Positions 23,121 through 32,531 of a stretch of DNA of 64,000 nucleotides are shown one piece after another; within the stretch, counting starts at the first letter, position 1, and each line of letters begins with the position of its first letter. Below the pieces are notes generated by a model, which was given only the letters and a program-made list of their open reading frames with translations, had not been told where the DNA came from and searched no databases. The stretch is from NCBI RefSeq assembly GCF_011758765.1, contig NZ_JAANOU010000001.1, positions 3,100,001-3,164,000 on the forward strand, written 5' to 3'. The stretch is from Amycolatopsis viridis (GTDB lineage Bacteria > Actinomycetota > Actinomycetes > Mycobacteriales > Pseudonocardiaceae). Position numbers and translations under genes: made by a program.

Positions 23121-25076
23121 TCAGGACAGGTGAACCGGCGTGCCCGGCTCACGGCGGAGACCGCCGGCGCGGGCCTGGTCCACCCGGCGGGCGCGTTCGG
23201 CGGCGAACGCCCGGCCCAGGCCGAGCCGCTCCGCCGCGGTGGCGGTGCGCCGCAGCTGGTTGAGCAGCCCGCGTTCCTCAGCACGGATGTGCTCGTCCAC
23301 CACGCGTTCCAGGCGCAGCAGCGCCTTCTCCGCGTCCACGTCCGCTCCGGTGCCGGTGAGCGTGAGCAGGTCGGTGAAAATGTCCACCCCGGCGCCGGCG
23401 GAACGCAGGACCCGCGACGTGGCGATGGCGTGCGCGGCGAGCAGCGCGGTCAGCTCGGCCACCAGCGCGCCGCGGTCGGCCTCGTCGTTGCGCAGTTCGC
23501 GGAACAGCTCCTCGAGACGGCGGTGATCGGCCTGCACGAGATCGATCACGTCGGTGCCGGGAGCGGCCGCCGGGGCCGGGCGGGTCCAGCCGAACGTCAG
23601 CCCCACCGCCTGCCGCCACTGCGCGTACTCCAGTTCGCGGCGGGCCGGGTCCATCTCCGGCAGCCACTGGCCGGCGCGGTGCCAGTTGCGCCGCAGCCCC
23701 TCCAGGTCCGGCCAGTACCCCACCGACAACCCCGCCGCGTAGGCGGCGCCGAGGGACACCGTCTCGGCGACCATCGGCCGCACCACCGGCACGTCCAGCA
23801 CGTCGGCGACGAACTGCATGAGCAGGTTGTCCGCGGTCATCCCGCCGTCGACCCGCAGGGTGCTCAGCGTGAGACCGGAGTCGGCGTTCATCGCGTCCAC
23901 CACCTCGCGGGTCTGCCACCCGGTCGCCTCCAGCACGGCCCTGGCGAGGTGCCCCTTGGTGATGTAGGACGTCAGGCCGGCGATGATCCCCCGCGCCTCG
24001 CTGTGCCAGTGCGGCGCGAACAACCCGGAGAACGCCGGCACGATGTAGCAGCCGCCGTTGTCGGAGACGGTGCGGGCCAGCGTTTCGATCTCCGGTGCGC
24101 TGCTGATCAGGCCCAGCCCGTCGCGGAACCATTGCACGAGCGAGCCGGTGACGGCCATCGAGCCCTCCAGCGCGTACACCGCGGGCTCGTCGCCGATGCG
24201 GAACCCGACCGTGGTGAGCATGCCGTGGGTGGAGGGCACCGGGGTGGTGCCGGTGTTGAGCAGCAGGAAACTACCGGTGCCGTAGGTGCACTTGGCCTCG
24301 CCGGGCGCGAAGCACGTCTGGCCGAACAACGCAGCCTGCTGGTCGCCCAGCGCGGCGGCGATCCGGATGCCCGGCGCCACGCGGGAGGTCGTGCCGTACA
24401 CCTCGGTCGAGGGGCGGATCCGCGGCAGCATCGCGCGGGGCACGCCGAAGAACGCGAGCAGCTCGTCGTCCCAGGACAACGTGCGGAGGTTCATCAGCAT
24501 CGTGCGGGAGGCGTTGGTGACGTCGGTGACGTGCACCCCGCCCTCGGGGCCGCCGGTGAGGTTCCAGATCAGCCAGCTCTCCAGCGTCCCGAACAGCACG
24601 TCGCCGCGCTCGGCGCGCTCCCGCAGCCCCGGGGTGCGCTCGAGCAGCCAGCGGATGCGCGGCGCCGAGAAGTAGGTGGCCAGTGGCAGCCCGCACAGCT
24701 CGCGGACGCGGGCGGCGCCGGGTTCCCGGGCGAGCTGCTCGACCACCGCGTCGGTGCGGGTGTCCTGCCAGACGATCGCCCGGCCCACCGGGAGACCGGT
24801 GTGCCGGTCCCACAGCACCGTCGTCTCGCGCTGGTTGGCGATGCCCAGCGCAGCGACCTGCCCCGGTTCGGCGCCCGCATCGGCCAGTGCCCGCGGCACG
24901 ATCTTGGTCAGGTTGCGCCAGATCTCGGTGGCGTCGTGCTCGACCCAGCCGGGCTGCGGGAAGTGCTGCCGGTGCTCGCGCTGCGCCAGCGACACGAGCC
25001 GGCCGCGGGCGTCGAACAGGATGCACCGCGTGGACGTCGTGCCCTGGTCGATCGCCATCACGTAGCGCTGCACCAT
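23121..25076 (-). CDS. glpK: glycerol kinase with C-terminal hemerythrin-like domain
   Basis: A 651-residue fusion. Residues about 1-505 are a complete glycerol kinase: [58 protein letters not shown] and [14 protein letters not shown] are all present. Residues about 508-651 form a helical hemerythrin/HHE-like module with His518 ([10 protein letters not shown]), His549 and His596-x3-Glu600; the first HxxxE has Thr at 553 instead of Glu. GlpK proteins are normally near 500 residues. The ATG at 25076 has AAAGGAGG nine bases upstream. It lies 17 bp from the IclR gene stop, same strand. A second, ordinary GlpK lies across the locus. Confidence 0.9.
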   Translation of the reverse strand: MVQRYVMAIDQGTTSTRCILFDARGRLVSLAQREHRQHFPQPGWVEHDATEIWRNLTKIVPRALADAGAEPGQVAALGIANQRETTVLWDRHTGLPVGRAIVWQDTRTDAVVEQLAREPGAARVRELCGLPLATYFSAPRIRWLLERTPGLRERAERGDVLFGTLESWLIWNLTGGPEGGVHVTDVTNASRTMLMNLRTLSWDDELLAFFGVPRAMLPRIRPSTEVYGTTSRVAPGIRIAAALGDQQAALFGQTCFAPGEAKCTYGTGSFLLLNTGTTPVPSTHGMLTTVGFRIGDEPAVYALEGSMAVTGSLVQWFRDGLGLISSAPEIETLARTVSDNGGCYIVPAFSGLFAPHWHSEARGIIAGLTSYITKGHLARAVLEATGWQTREVVDAMNADSGLTLSTLRVDGGMTADNLLMQFVADVLDVPVVRPMVAETVSLGAAYAAGLSVGYWPDLEGLRRNWHRAGQWLPEMDPARRELEYAQWRQAVGLTFGWTRPAPAAAPGTDVIDLVQADHRRLEELFRELRNDEADRGALVAELTALLAAHAIATSRVLRSAGAGVDIFTDLLTLTGTGADVDAEKALLRLERVVDEHIRAEERGLLNQLRRTATAAERLGLGRAFAAERARRVDQARAGGLRREPGTPVHLS

Positions 25077-25092
25077 GACGGGCGGCCTCCTT

Positions 25093-25854
25093 TCACCGGG
25101 ACGCGCCCAGGTCACGGGACACGGCCCGGGCGGCGTCGCGGACGTGTTCCACCAGCCGTGCTTTCGGGGTGCCGCTGGGCGCGCAGATCCGGTCCTCAGG
25201 CCCGGAGACGCCGATCGCCCCGACCACGATGCCGCCGTGCCCGCGCACGGGGGCCGCGATCCCGGCCTCGCCGGGCACCATCTCGCCGAGCTCGCCCGCC
25301 CAGCCGGCCCGGCGGACCTCGGCCAGGGCCCGGGCGAGCGCGGCCGGGGTGAGGGTGCGGCGGGTGTAGGGCTCCGGCTCGCGCGCCCGCCAGGAAGCGG
25401 TCAGGGTGGCGTCGTAGGCCAGCAGCACCTTGCCCAGCGCGGTCGCGTGCAGCGGCAGCTGGGCGCCGACGTCGAGGACCTGCGGGCTGTCGTCCGGGCG
25501 GAACACGTGGTGCACGACCAGGACACGACCGTCCCGCGGCACACCGATCCGCACGGCCTCGCCGCTGCGCGCCGCGAGCGCGTCGGCCCAGTTGATCGCG
25601 CGTGAGCGCAGCTCGTTGACGTCGAGGGGGGCGGAGCCGAGCTGCCGCAGGGCAGCGCCGAGCCGGTACTTGCCGGTGCCGCGGTCCTGTTCCACGAATC
25701 CGACACCGGTCAGCGTGCGCAGGATGCCGTGCACGGTGCCCTTGGCCAGCTCCAGCGACTCGGCGATCTCGACGACGCCCAGCCGGCCGGAGCCGCGCGC
25801 CAGCAGCCGCAGGACCGCGGCGGCGCGCTCGATGGACTGGATGGAACCGGGCAC
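25093..25854 (-). CDS. IclR family (GylR-like) regulator
   Basis: A 253-residue IclR regulator: an HTH in the first 70 residues ([34 protein letters not shown]) and the ligand-binding IclR domain after about residue 75 ([28 protein letters not shown]). IclR members next to glycerol genes in streptomycetes (GylR) respond to glycerol or glycerol-3-phosphate and repress the operon; that role is inferred here from place. The GTG at 25854 begins the protein. Two TTCGACA/TTGTCGA palindromes lie between it and glpF, and its stop is 17 bp from the fused glpK start. Confidence 0.88.
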   Translation of the reverse strand: MPGSIQSIERAAAVLRLLARGSGRLGVVEIAESLELAKGTVHGILRTLTGVGFVEQDRGTGKYRLGAALRQLGSAPLDVNELRSRAINWADALAARSGEAVRIGVPRDGRVLVVHHVFRPDDSPQVLDVGAQLPLHATALGKVLLAYDATLTASWRAREPEPYTRRTLTPAALARALAEVRRAGWAGELGEMVPGEAGIAAPVRGHGGIVVGAIGVSGPEDRICAPSGTPKARLVEHVRDAARAVSRDLGASR

Positions 25855-25881
25855 AGCCGGACCCTACCTCGCCGAATCTCA

Positions 25882-25926
25882 TTCGACAATGTCGAAACGC
25901 TCGCTGGACTGTTCGACATTGTCGAC
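25882..25926. promoter_or_regulatory. pair of IclR/GylR-type palindromes
   Basis: TTCGACAATGTCGAA (25882-25896) and TTCGACATTGTCGAC (25912-25926) are near-perfect 15-bp palindromes with centres 30 bp apart, three helical turns, so a dimer pair could bind on one DNA face. They occupy the gap between the IclR gene and the divergent glpF gene and are the AT-richest part of it. They most likely regulate both sides. Confidence 0.8.
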
Positions 25927-26007
25927 CGCAAGGCGTTGCCCCGGTCACACCACCGGCCCTAGCTTCGCCTCACCACTGGGGGCAAAAGGTCCATTCTGGA
26001 GGAAGCA

Positions 26008-26823
26008 ATGACGCGAAGCCTCAAGGCTCACGGGCTCGCCGGTGAGCTCGCCGCCGAGTTCGTGGGGACGATGATCCTCATCCTGTTCGGGGTCGGGGTG
26101 GTGGCCCAGGTGGTGGCCGCCGGGATCGGCGACCACGACAGCATCGCCTGGGCCTGGGGGCTCGGCGTCACGCTGGGTGTCTACGTGGCCTCCCGGATCA
26201 GCGGCGCGCACCTCAACCCGGCGATCACCGTCGCGCTCGCCGTGTTCCAGGGTTTCTCCTGGCGCAAGGTGGCCCCCTACGCCCTGGCCCAGACCGCCGG
26301 CGCGTTCGTCGCCGCGCTCCTGGTCCGCTGGAACTACACCGAGGTGCTGCACGCGGCCGACCCCGGCCTGACCATCAAGACGCAGGGCGTGTTCTCCACG
26401 CTGCCGGGCAACGGCTCGCTGCCGGTGGGCGAGTGGGGTGCGTTCCGGGACCAGATCATCGGCACCGCGATCCTGGCGCTGATCATCTTCGCCATCACCG
26501 ACCTGCGCAACACCGCGCCCGCCGCCAACCTCGGCCCGGTGGTCGTCGGGTTCGGCGTGGTCGCCATCGGCATGGCCTGGGGCACCAACGCCGGGTACGC
26601 GATCAACCCGGCCCGCGACTTCGGCCCGCGCCTGATGTCCTGGCTCACCGGTTACGACACCGCCTGGAACGACCAGTACGGCAACTCGTACTGGTGGGTC
26701 CCGGTCCTCGCACCGGTGATCGGCGCCGTGCTCGGCGGCGCGCTGTACAAGTACCTGATCAGCCGCAACCTGCCCCGCACCGAGGACATCGGCCCCGCCA
26801 AGGCCCTCGAGCCGACGGCCTGA
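26008..26823 (+). CDS. glpF: glycerol uptake facilitator (aquaglyceroporin)
   Basis: A 271-residue MIP-family channel with six membrane segments and two half-helices. The two NPA motifs are NPAITVAL near residue 71 and [10 protein letters not shown] near residue 202; the Asp right after the second NPA is the mark of glycerol facilitators rather than water channels. It carries glycerol across the cytoplasmic membrane for the kinase in the next gene, 17 bp away. A GGAGGAAG site precedes the ATG at 26008. It is divergent from the IclR regulator and behind its two operator boxes. Confidence 0.93.
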   Translation: MTRSLKAHGLAGELAAEFVGTMILILFGVGVVAQVVAAGIGDHDSIAWAWGLGVTLGVYVASRISGAHLNPAITVALAVFQGFSWRKVAPYALAQTAGAFVAALLVRWNYTEVLHAADPGLTIKTQGVFSTLPGNGSLPVGEWGAFRDQIIGTAILALIIFAITDLRNTAPAANLGPVVVGFGVVAIGMAWGTNAGYAINPARDFGPRLMSWLTGYDTAWNDQYGNSYWWVPVLAPVIGAVLGGALYKYLISRNLPRTEDIGPAKALEPTA

Positions 26824-26840
26824 CCGGGCCGGGAGCCACC

Positions 26841-28352
26841 ATGCCGGACTTCGTCGGTGCCGTCGACCAGGGCACCACCAGCACCCGTTTCATGATCTTC
26901 GACCACGGCGGCGGCGAGATCGCCCGCCACCAGCTCGAGCACGACCAGATCCTGCCCCGGCCGGGCTGGGTCGAGCACAACCCGGTCGAGATCTGGGAGC
27001 GCACCCGGGCGGTGATCACCAGCGCGCTCACCCAGGCCGGCCTGACCGCGGCCGACCTGGCCGCGCTGGGCATCACCAACCAGCGCGAGACGACCGTCGT
27101 GTGGAACCGCCGCACCGGCCGCCCCTACGGCAACGCGATCGTGTGGCAGGACACCCGCACGGACCGGATCGCCTCCGCGCTGGAGCGCGGCGGCCAGGGC
27201 GAGGTCATCCGGCGCAAGGCGGGGCTGCCGCCCGCGACCTACTTCTCCGCCGGCAAGCTGCAATGGATCCTGGACAACGTGGAGGGGGTCCGCGCCGACG
27301 CGGAGAACGGCGACGCGCTGTTCGGCACCACCGATTCCTGGCTGATCTGGAACCTCACCGGCGGCACCGGCGGCGGCGTGCACGTCACGGACGTCACCAA
27401 CGCCTCGCGCACCATGCTGATGGACCTGGAGACGCTGGACTGGGACGACGAGCTGCTGTCCTTCTTCGGCATCCCCCGGCGGATGCTGCCGGAGATCCGG
27501 CCGTCGTCGCACCACTTCGGCACCACCCGGGCGGACGGGCCGCTGGGCGGCGAGGTCGCCATCACCGGCGTCCTGGGCGACCAGCAGGCCGCCACGGTCG
27601 GGCAGGTGTGCTTCCGGCCGGGCTCGGCCAAGAACACCTACGGCACCGGCAACTTCCTGCTGCTCAACACCGGCCCCGAGCTGGTCCGGTCGAAGCACGG
27701 ACTGCTCACCACGGTGTGCTACCAGTTCGGCGACGCCAAGCCGGTGTACGCGCTCGAGGGCTCGATCGCGGTCACCGGGTCGGCCGTGCAGTGGCTGCGC
27801 GACCAGCTCGGCATCATCAGCGGCGCGGCGCAGAGCGAGAGCCTGGCCCGGCAGGTCGCCGACAACGGCGGGATCTACTTCGTCCCGGCGTTCTCCGGCC
27901 TGTTCGCGCCCTACTGGCGCTCGGACGCGCGCGGCGCGATCGTCGGCCTGACCCGCGCCACCACGAACGCCCACCTGGCGCGCGCGACCCTGGAATCGAT
28001 CTGCTACCAGACGCGCGACGTCGTGGAGGCCATGCAGAACGACTCCGGCGTGCCGCTGGACGTGCTGCGCGTGGACGGCGGTGTCACCGCGAACGAGCTG
28101 TGCATGCAGCTTCAGGCGGACATCCTCGGGGTGCCGGTGTCCCGGCCGGTGGTGGCCGAGACCACGGCCCTGGGTGCCGCCTACGCGGCCGGGCTCGCCA
28201 CCGGGTTCTGGCGGTCCACCGACGAGCTGGAACAGAACTGGAACGAGGACCGGCGCTGGGAGCCGTCGTGGAGCGACGACCGGCGCGCCGAGGGGTACGC
28301 CGGCTGGCAGAAGGCGGTCGGCCGCACCCTCGACTGGGTCGACGTCGGGTAG
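26841..28352 (+). CDS. glpK: glycerol kinase
   Basis: A 503-residue FGGY-family kinase of normal GlpK length, ATP + glycerol to glycerol-3-phosphate. Motifs: [62 protein letters not shown] and [19 protein letters not shown]. It lacks any extra domain, unlike the paralogue at 23121-25076. The ATG at 26841 is the first in-frame start after glpF and has GGGAG seven bases upstream. It forms a glpF-glpK operon under the IclR operators. Why the cell keeps two kinases so close is unclear; both keep all catalytic blocks. Confidence 0.95.
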   Translation: MPDFVGAVDQGTTSTRFMIFDHGGGEIARHQLEHDQILPRPGWVEHNPVEIWERTRAVITSALTQAGLTAADLAALGITNQRETTVVWNRRTGRPYGNAIVWQDTRTDRIASALERGGQGEVIRRKAGLPPATYFSAGKLQWILDNVEGVRADAENGDALFGTTDSWLIWNLTGGTGGGVHVTDVTNASRTMLMDLETLDWDDELLSFFGIPRRMLPEIRPSSHHFGTTRADGPLGGEVAITGVLGDQQAATVGQVCFRPGSAKNTYGTGNFLLLNTGPELVRSKHGLLTTVCYQFGDAKPVYALEGSIAVTGSAVQWLRDQLGIISGAAQSESLARQVADNGGIYFVPAFSGLFAPYWRSDARGAIVGLTRATTNAHLARATLESICYQTRDVVEAMQNDSGVPLDVLRVDGGVTANELCMQLQADILGVPVSRPVVAETTALGAAYAAGLATGFWRSTDELEQNWNEDRRWEPSWSDDRRAEGYAGWQKAVGRTLDWVDVG

Positions 28353-28360
28353 GCCCCCGC

Positions 28361-28415
28361 GGCGCAGTGAACACGGCGCAGTGAACACGGCGCAGTGACA
28401 CGGCGCGGTGCGCAC
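28361..28415. repeat. 14-bp tandem repeat after glpK
   Basis: GGCGCAGTGAACAC occurs at 28361-28374 and 28375-28388 exactly, then at 28389-28401 with one A missing, then as a degenerate fourth copy to about 28415. It starts nine bases after the glpK stop. It is non-coding on the evidence seen; the unit contains GTGAACAC, and slip-strand copy change is possible. Confidence 0.85.
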
Positions 28416-28489
28416 GAGGAGAGCCGTGCCCCAGCCCCTGTCCCCCGGTTACCGCGGCGACGCGCTGCCCGGCTGAGGCCGTCGCGGTC

Positions 28490-28522
28490 CCGGGTGATCC
28501 CGCTGGGGGTGGGATCACCCGG
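28490..28522. terminator. 12-bp hairpin terminator, glpK/thiolase
   Basis: A perfect 12-bp stem (CCGGGTGATCCC at 28490-28501 with its complement at 28511-28522) and a nine-base G-rich loop lies between the convergent glpK and thiolase genes. There is no T-run, as is common in high-GC actinobacteria; symmetric position allows it to stop transcripts from both sides. Confidence 0.75.
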
Positions 28523-28586
28523 ACGGCGGTCCCACCGTGCCGCCGGGCCGGTTCGCGGGCTCGCCCCGGCGGGCACGCGTGCCGCG

Positions 28587-29810
28587 TCAGGCGATGCGCT
28601 CGAAGACCGCCGCGAGGCCCTGCCCACCGCCGATGCACATCGTCTCCAGGCCGTAGCGGGCCTCGCGCCGGGTCATCTCCCGGGCCAGCGTGGCGAGGAT
28701 CCGCGCACCGGTCGCCCCGACCGGGTGCCCCAGCGACACGCCGGAACCGTTGACGTTGAGCCGTTCGTGGTCGGCGTCGGTCAGGCCGAGCGCCCGCGTG
28801 CACGCCAGCACCTGCGCGGCGAACGCCTCGTTCAGCTCGATGAGGTCGATCTCGGCCAGCGTCAGGCCCGCCTTGGCCAGGGCTGCCCTGGTCGCGGGCA
28901 CCGGGCCGATCCCCATCGTCTCGGCAGGCACCCCGGCACGGGCGAAGGACACCAGGCGCACCAGCGGGCGCAGGCCCAGCTTCTCGGCGGTCGCGGCGCT
29001 GGTGACCAGGCACGCGGCGGCCGCGTCGTTCTGGCCGCTGGCGTTGCCCGCGGTCACCGTCGCATCGGGATCGGTGCGGATCATCACCGGCGTCAGCTTC
29101 GCCAGGCCCTCCGCGGTGGTGTCCGGTCGCGGGTGCTCGTCGGCCTCGACGACCGTCCGGCCCTTGCGCGTCTGCACCGTCACCGGAACGATCTCCTCGG
29201 CGAACAGCCCGTTCTCCATCGCCCGGGCGGCCCGCTGCTGCGAGGCCAGGGCGAGTGCGTCCTGGTCCTCGCGGGAGATGCCGTACTCCCGGCGCAGGTT
29301 CTCGGCGGTCTCGATCATCCCGCCCGGGATCGGGTGGTGCACGCCGCCCGCGGTGGCGCGGCCCCGCGCCAGCGAGTCGTGCAGCTGCAGGCCCGGGCCC
29401 TTGATCCCCCACCGGCCCTCGTGCGTGTAGTAGGGCGCGGCGCTCATCACCTCGGCGCCGCCGGCCAGGACCACCTCGCTGAACCCGGCGCGGATCTGCA
29501 TCGCGGCGTCGAGCACGGCCTGCAGGCCGGACCCGCACCGCCGGTCGATCTGGATGCCGGTCACCGTGTCCGGCAGACCCGCGTCCAGCGCCGCGACGCG
29601 GCCGATCGCCGGCGCCTCCGACGTCGGGTAGGCGTGGCCGAGGATCACCTCGTCGACCCGGCCGGGGTCGATGCCGGTGCGTGTCACGACGGCGGACAGC
29701 ACGTGCGCGGCGAGCGCCGCGGGGGTCTGGCCGGCCAGCGCGCCTCCGAACCGGCCGATCGGCGTGCGCAGCGGCTCGCAGATCACGACATCGACGGGCT
29801 GACCGGGCAT
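28587..29810 (-). CDS. acetyl-CoA acetyltransferase (thiolase)
   Basis: A 407-residue thiolase II family enzyme. The acyl-binding cysteine is in DRRCGSGLQAV near residue 89, the GNASGQNDAA and HPVGATGAR blocks are present, and the C-terminal Cys in CIGGGQG completes the active site. It condenses two acetyl-CoA or cleaves 3-ketoacyl-CoA in lipid or polyhydroxybutyrate-type metabolism. The ATG at 29810 starts MPGQPVDVVICEPLRTPIG, the standard beginning. Alone on its strand; a 25-bp inverted repeat lies in its upstream region. The annotated name acetoacetyl-CoA thiolase is likely but chain-length preference cannot be read. Confidence 0.9.
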   Translation of the reverse strand: MPGQPVDVVICEPLRTPIGRFGGALAGQTPAALAAHVLSAVVTRTGIDPGRVDEVILGHAYPTSEAPAIGRVAALDAGLPDTVTGIQIDRRCGSGLQAVLDAAMQIRAGFSEVVLAGGAEVMSAAPYYTHEGRWGIKGPGLQLHDSLARGRATAGGVHHPIPGGMIETAENLRREYGISREDQDALALASQQRAARAMENGLFAEEIVPVTVQTRKGRTVVEADEHPRPDTTAEGLAKLTPVMIRTDPDATVTAGNASGQNDAAAACLVTSAATAEKLGLRPLVRLVSFARAGVPAETMGIGPVPATRAALAKAGLTLAEIDLIELNEAFAAQVLACTRALGLTDADHERLNVNGSGVSLGHPVGATGARILATLAREMTRREARYGLETMCIGGGQGLAAVFERIA

Positions 29811-29892
29811 CCGTGGTCCTTTCCGGGCGGGCAGGCTGACGGTTCGACCATCGCACTCCGGCACCATGATGTCCAATATCCGATTCGCCACC

Positions 29893-29917
29893 GACTGAGA
29901 CGACCGAGATCTCAGTC
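29893..29917. promoter_or_regulatory. 25-bp inverted repeat upstream of thiolase
   Basis: GACTGAGA (29893-29900), nine bases, TCTCAGTC (29910-29917) form a perfect 8-bp inverted repeat in the divergent gap between the thiolase and DUF1345 genes, where AT content rises. The two half-sites are about 1.6 helical turns apart, as in TetR-type operators. Candidate operator; no regulator gene is adjacent. Confidence 0.5.
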
Positions 29918-29991
29918 CGGGCCCCTGCCCGACACCATGGCCGGTCACTGGAGCCGGGCGCGGTGACGGTGCGGTGGAGGATGATCCCCCC

Positions 29992-30669
29992 ATGACTACC
30001 GATGACACGACGCTGCCCGCGTGGCGGCGTCCCACCGAGGGGGCGCACCGCTGGCCGGCGGCGCTGACGGTGGCCGTGGCGATCGGACTGCAACTCCTCC
30101 TCCCCGACCGCCTGGTGATCCACCCGCACTGGGTTCTCCCCGCGTTGTCGGCGCTGCTGCTGGTGACGCTCGTCGGCCTGGGCCCGCGCCGGGCGGCCGG
30201 GGACCACCGGCACGCGCGCAAGGTCGCGCTGAGCCTGCTGCTGGTGGTGAGCGCGGGCAACGCCGGCTCCGCCGTCCTGCTCGTCGGGCACATCCTGAAC
30301 GGCTCGATCGGCGACCAGGCCGCGCCCCTGCTCGCCGCCGGCGCCAGCATCTACCTGACCAACATCGTGGTGTTCTCGTTGTGGTACTGGGAGTTCGACC
30401 GCGGCGGGCCGGCCGCCCGGGCCGCGGGCTCACGCGAGTTCCCGGACCTGCTGTTCCCCCAGATGGCCGACCCCAAGCTGGCCCCGCCGGACTGGGAACC
30501 GGTCTACCTGGACTACCTCTACCTGGCCTTCACCAACGCCACCGCGTTCAGCCCGACCGACGTCATGCCGCTCAAACCGTGGGCGAAGCTCACCATGCTG
30601 GCCCAGTCCGCGGTGTCGCTCGTCCTCGTGGTGCTCGTCGTCGCCCGGGCGGTCAACATCCTGCACTGA
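29992..30669 (+). CDS. DUF1345 family membrane protein
   Basis: A 225-residue membrane protein of the DUF1345 type with about five hydrophobic segments (ALTVAVAIGLQLLLP, LPALSALLLVTLVGL, ALSLLLVVSAGNAGSAVLLV, ASIYLTNIVVFSLWYW, VSLVLVVLVVARAVNIL). The block DYLYLAFTNATAFSPTDVMPLKPWAKL before the last segment is the family signature. Function is unknown. The ATG at 29992 has GGAGG ten bases upstream; a GTG six codons earlier is possible. It is monocistronic and divergent from the thiolase gene. Confidence 0.8.
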   Translation: MTTDDTTLPAWRRPTEGAHRWPAALTVAVAIGLQLLLPDRLVIHPHWVLPALSALLLVTLVGLGPRRAAGDHRHARKVALSLLLVVSAGNAGSAVLLVGHILNGSIGDQAAPLLAAGASIYLTNIVVFSLWYWEFDRGGPAARAAGSREFPDLLFPQMADPKLAPPDWEPVYLDYLYLAFTNATAFSPTDVMPLKPWAKLTMLAQSAVSLVLVVLVVARAVNILH

Positions 30670-30695
30670 GCCGGCCCGGGGCTGACCCGGAAAGA

Positions 30696-30724
30696 TCCGA
30701 TGTATCCTGCCGCTACACATCGGA
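30696..30724. promoter_or_regulatory. fucose-locus operator, mutarotase promoter
   Basis: TCCGATGT (30696-30703) and ACATCGGA (30717-30724) are a perfect 8-bp inverted repeat around TATCCT (30703-30708), a -10 candidate for the mutarotase gene at 30737. The same octamer recurs at the fuconate dehydratase promoter and upstream of the sugar ABC genes, so it is the likely box of the FadR/GntR protein at 31078. Confidence 0.7.
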
Positions 30725-30736
30725 CAGGGAGCGGGT

Positions 30737-31072
30737 ATGCCGGAGATCGCGCTGCACACGGAGCTGAAGCCCGGTGCAGAGCTCGACTACGAGACCGTCC
30801 ACCGGTCCATCCCCTCCGATGTGGCGGCGGCGCTGGTGGAGAGCGGCGTGCGGAACTGGCGGATCTGGCGCGACGGCACCCACCTGTTCCACCTCGTCGA
30901 GGTCGACGACTACCACCGCATGCGGGACGCGCTGCGGAACCACCCGGCGAACGTGCGCTGGCAGGCGACCGTCGGCCCGCTGCACGCGAAGCCGGACGAC
31001 TACTCCGGCACCGATGACGGTCTCCCGCTGCTGTGGAGCCTCACCGGGCAGCTGGCCGGGAAGGATCACTGA
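30737..31072 (+). CDS. sugar mutarotase, RhaM-like (L-fucose/L-rhamnose)
   Basis: A 111-residue dimeric ferredoxin-fold protein of the L-rhamnose mutarotase family. The N-terminal His, Trp/Phe residues around RNWRIWRDGTHLFHLVEVDDYH are conserved in the active site. It interconverts alpha and beta sugar pyranoses so that dehydrogenase receives the right anomer. In the non-phosphorylating L-fucose pathway such a mutarotase opens the cluster, which fits the genes around. ATG at 30737 has GGGAG upstream. It is five bases before the GntR gene and likely co-transcribed with it, behind the octamer operator. Confidence 0.82.
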   Translation: MPEIALHTELKPGAELDYETVHRSIPSDVAAALVESGVRNWRIWRDGTHLFHLVEVDDYHRMRDALRNHPANVRWQATVGPLHAKPDDYSGTDDGLPLLWSLTGQLAGKDH

Positions 31073-31077
31073 GCCGC

Positions 31078-31755
31078 ATGTCCGTCACCGACGACGCCAT
31101 CGAGGCGATCAAGCAGATGATCGTCGACGGCGAACTGCGCCCCGGCGACCGCCTGCCCCGCGAGGCCGACCTCGCGGACCGGCTCGGCCTGTCCCGCAAC
31201 TCGCTGCGTGAGGCCGTGCGCGCGCTGTCGCTCATCCACGTGCTGGACGTCCGGCGCGGCGACGGCACGTACGTGACGAGCCTGGAACCGTCGCTGCTGA
31301 TGGACGCGATGGGGTTCGTCGTGGACTTCCACCGCGACGACACCGTGCTGCAGTTCCTGGAGGCCCGCCGCGTCATCGAGCCGGCCGTCACCGAGATGGC
31401 CGCACGGCAGATGCCCGACGAGGAGATCGCGGCGCTGGCGAAGCTGCTCGACTCGCTCGGCGACGAGCCGACGGTGGACCAGCTGGTGGAAAACGACCTG
31501 GAGTTCCACCGCCGGATCGCGACTGCGTGCGGCAACCCGGTGCTCGCGTCGTTGCTGGAGAGCCTGTCCGGGCGCACCCAGCGCGCCCGGACGTGGCGCG
31601 GCATCACGCAGGAGGGCGTGAGCGAACGGACGCTCGCCGAACATCGCGCGATCCAGCAGGCACTGGCCGCCCGTCAGCCCGATGTGGCCCGCGCCGCCGC
31701 GACCGTGCACATCGCGGGCGTGGAGCAGTGGCTGCGCCAGGCCCTGCTGGGCTGA
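31078..31755 (+). CDS. FadR-subfamily GntR regulator of the fucose locus
   Basis: A 225-residue regulator. The winged HTH covers residues about 5-70 (RPGDRLPREADLADRLGLSRNSLREAVRALSLIHVLDVRRG), then a FadR C-terminal helical ligand domain with the conserved metal/ligand residues (EARRVIEPAVTEMAA, NDLEFHRRIATACGNPV, EHRAIQQAL). Such proteins repress sugar-acid catabolic genes and are released by a pathway intermediate, here probably a ketodeoxyfuconate-type acid; that ligand is inferred. Together with the mutarotase it precedes the divergent catabolic genes; the TCCGATGT octamer is its best candidate site. Confidence 0.88.
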   Translation: MSVTDDAIEAIKQMIVDGELRPGDRLPREADLADRLGLSRNSLREAVRALSLIHVLDVRRGDGTYVTSLEPSLLMDAMGFVVDFHRDDTVLQFLEARRVIEPAVTEMAARQMPDEEIAALAKLLDSLGDEPTVDQLVENDLEFHRRIATACGNPVLASLLESLSGRTQRARTWRGITQEGVSERTLAEHRAIQQALAARQPDVARAAATVHIAGVEQWLRQALLG

Positions 31756-31781
31756 CCGCACGGAGGGGCCCGGGCGCGCGG

Positions 31782-32531
31782 TCAGCGCGGCCGCAGCCGC
31801 AGCTCCTGCATACCGCCGTCCACCGCGATCCCGGCCCCGGCCGTGGACGTCGCCAGCGGGCTGGCCAGGTACAGCACGGCGTGCGCGATCTCCTGCGGCG
31901 ACACCAGCCGGCCGTGCGGCTGCCGCGCCTCCAGCGCCGCGCGTTCGGCGTCCGGATCGGCGGCGCGCTGCAGCAGACGGCCGATCCACGGGGTGTCCGC
32001 GGTGCCCGGGTGGACGCAGTTGACGCGGATCCCCTCGGCCAGGTGGTCGGCGGCCATCGCCCGGGTCAAGGCCGCGACGCCGCCCTTCGACGCGGAATAG
32101 AGCGCCCGCTGCGGCAACCCGGCGGTCGCGGCGATCGACCCGATGTTCACGATCGCCGCCGCCCGCGATCGGCGCAGGTGCGGCAGCGCCGCGCGGCTGA
32201 CGCGCATCATGCCGAGCAGGTTGACGTCGAGCACCCGCTGCCACTCGGCGTCGTCGTTGTCCTCGACGGTGCCCTGCGCACCGATGCCGGCGTTGTTGAC
32301 CACGATGTCCAGGCCGCCGAAGCGGTCCACGACCGCCGCGATCGCCTGCCGCACCGACGCGTCGTCGGTGACGTCGGCCCGCACGCCGAGCAATCCGTCC
32401 CCGTCGTCCACCGCCTGCAGATCGAGGGCGGCCACCCGCGCGCCCCGCTCGTGCAGCGCCGCCACCACCGCGGCGCCGATCCCGGACGCCCCGCCGGTCA
32501 CCACCGCGACCAGCCCGTCGAACTCGCCCAT
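31782..32531 (-). CDS. SDR dehydrogenase, likely 2-keto-3-deoxy-L-fuconate 4-dehydrogenase
   Basis: A 249-residue short-chain dehydrogenase: VTGGASGIGAAVVAAL at the nucleotide site, NNAGIGAQG, then Ser in NIGSIAATAG and YSASK, all intact. In the non-phosphorylating L-fucose route the NAD-dependent oxidation of 2-keto-3-deoxyfuconate at C4 is done by an SDR, and the next gene upstream is the hydrolase for its product; the assignment is by context. It is the second gene of a two-gene unit: its ATG and the FAH stop share a base (TGATG). Convergent with the GntR gene. Confidence 0.82.
   Translation of the reverse strand: MGEFDGLVAVVTGGASGIGAAVVAALHERGARVAALDLQAVDDGDGLLGVRADVTDDASVRQAIAAVVDRFGGLDIVVNNAGIGAQGTVEDNDDAEWQRVLDVNLLGMMRVSRAALPHLRRSRAAAIVNIGSIAATAGLPQRALYSASKGGVAALTRAMAADHLAEGIRVNCVHPGTADTPWIGRLLQRAADPDAERAALEARQPHGRLVSPQEIAHAVLYLASPLATSTAGAGIAVDGGMQELRLRPR

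Noticed and set aside
28361-28415. Tandem repeat read as a CRISPR-like array
   Set aside because: Copies touch each other without spacers and decay quickly; no cas gene is in the window.
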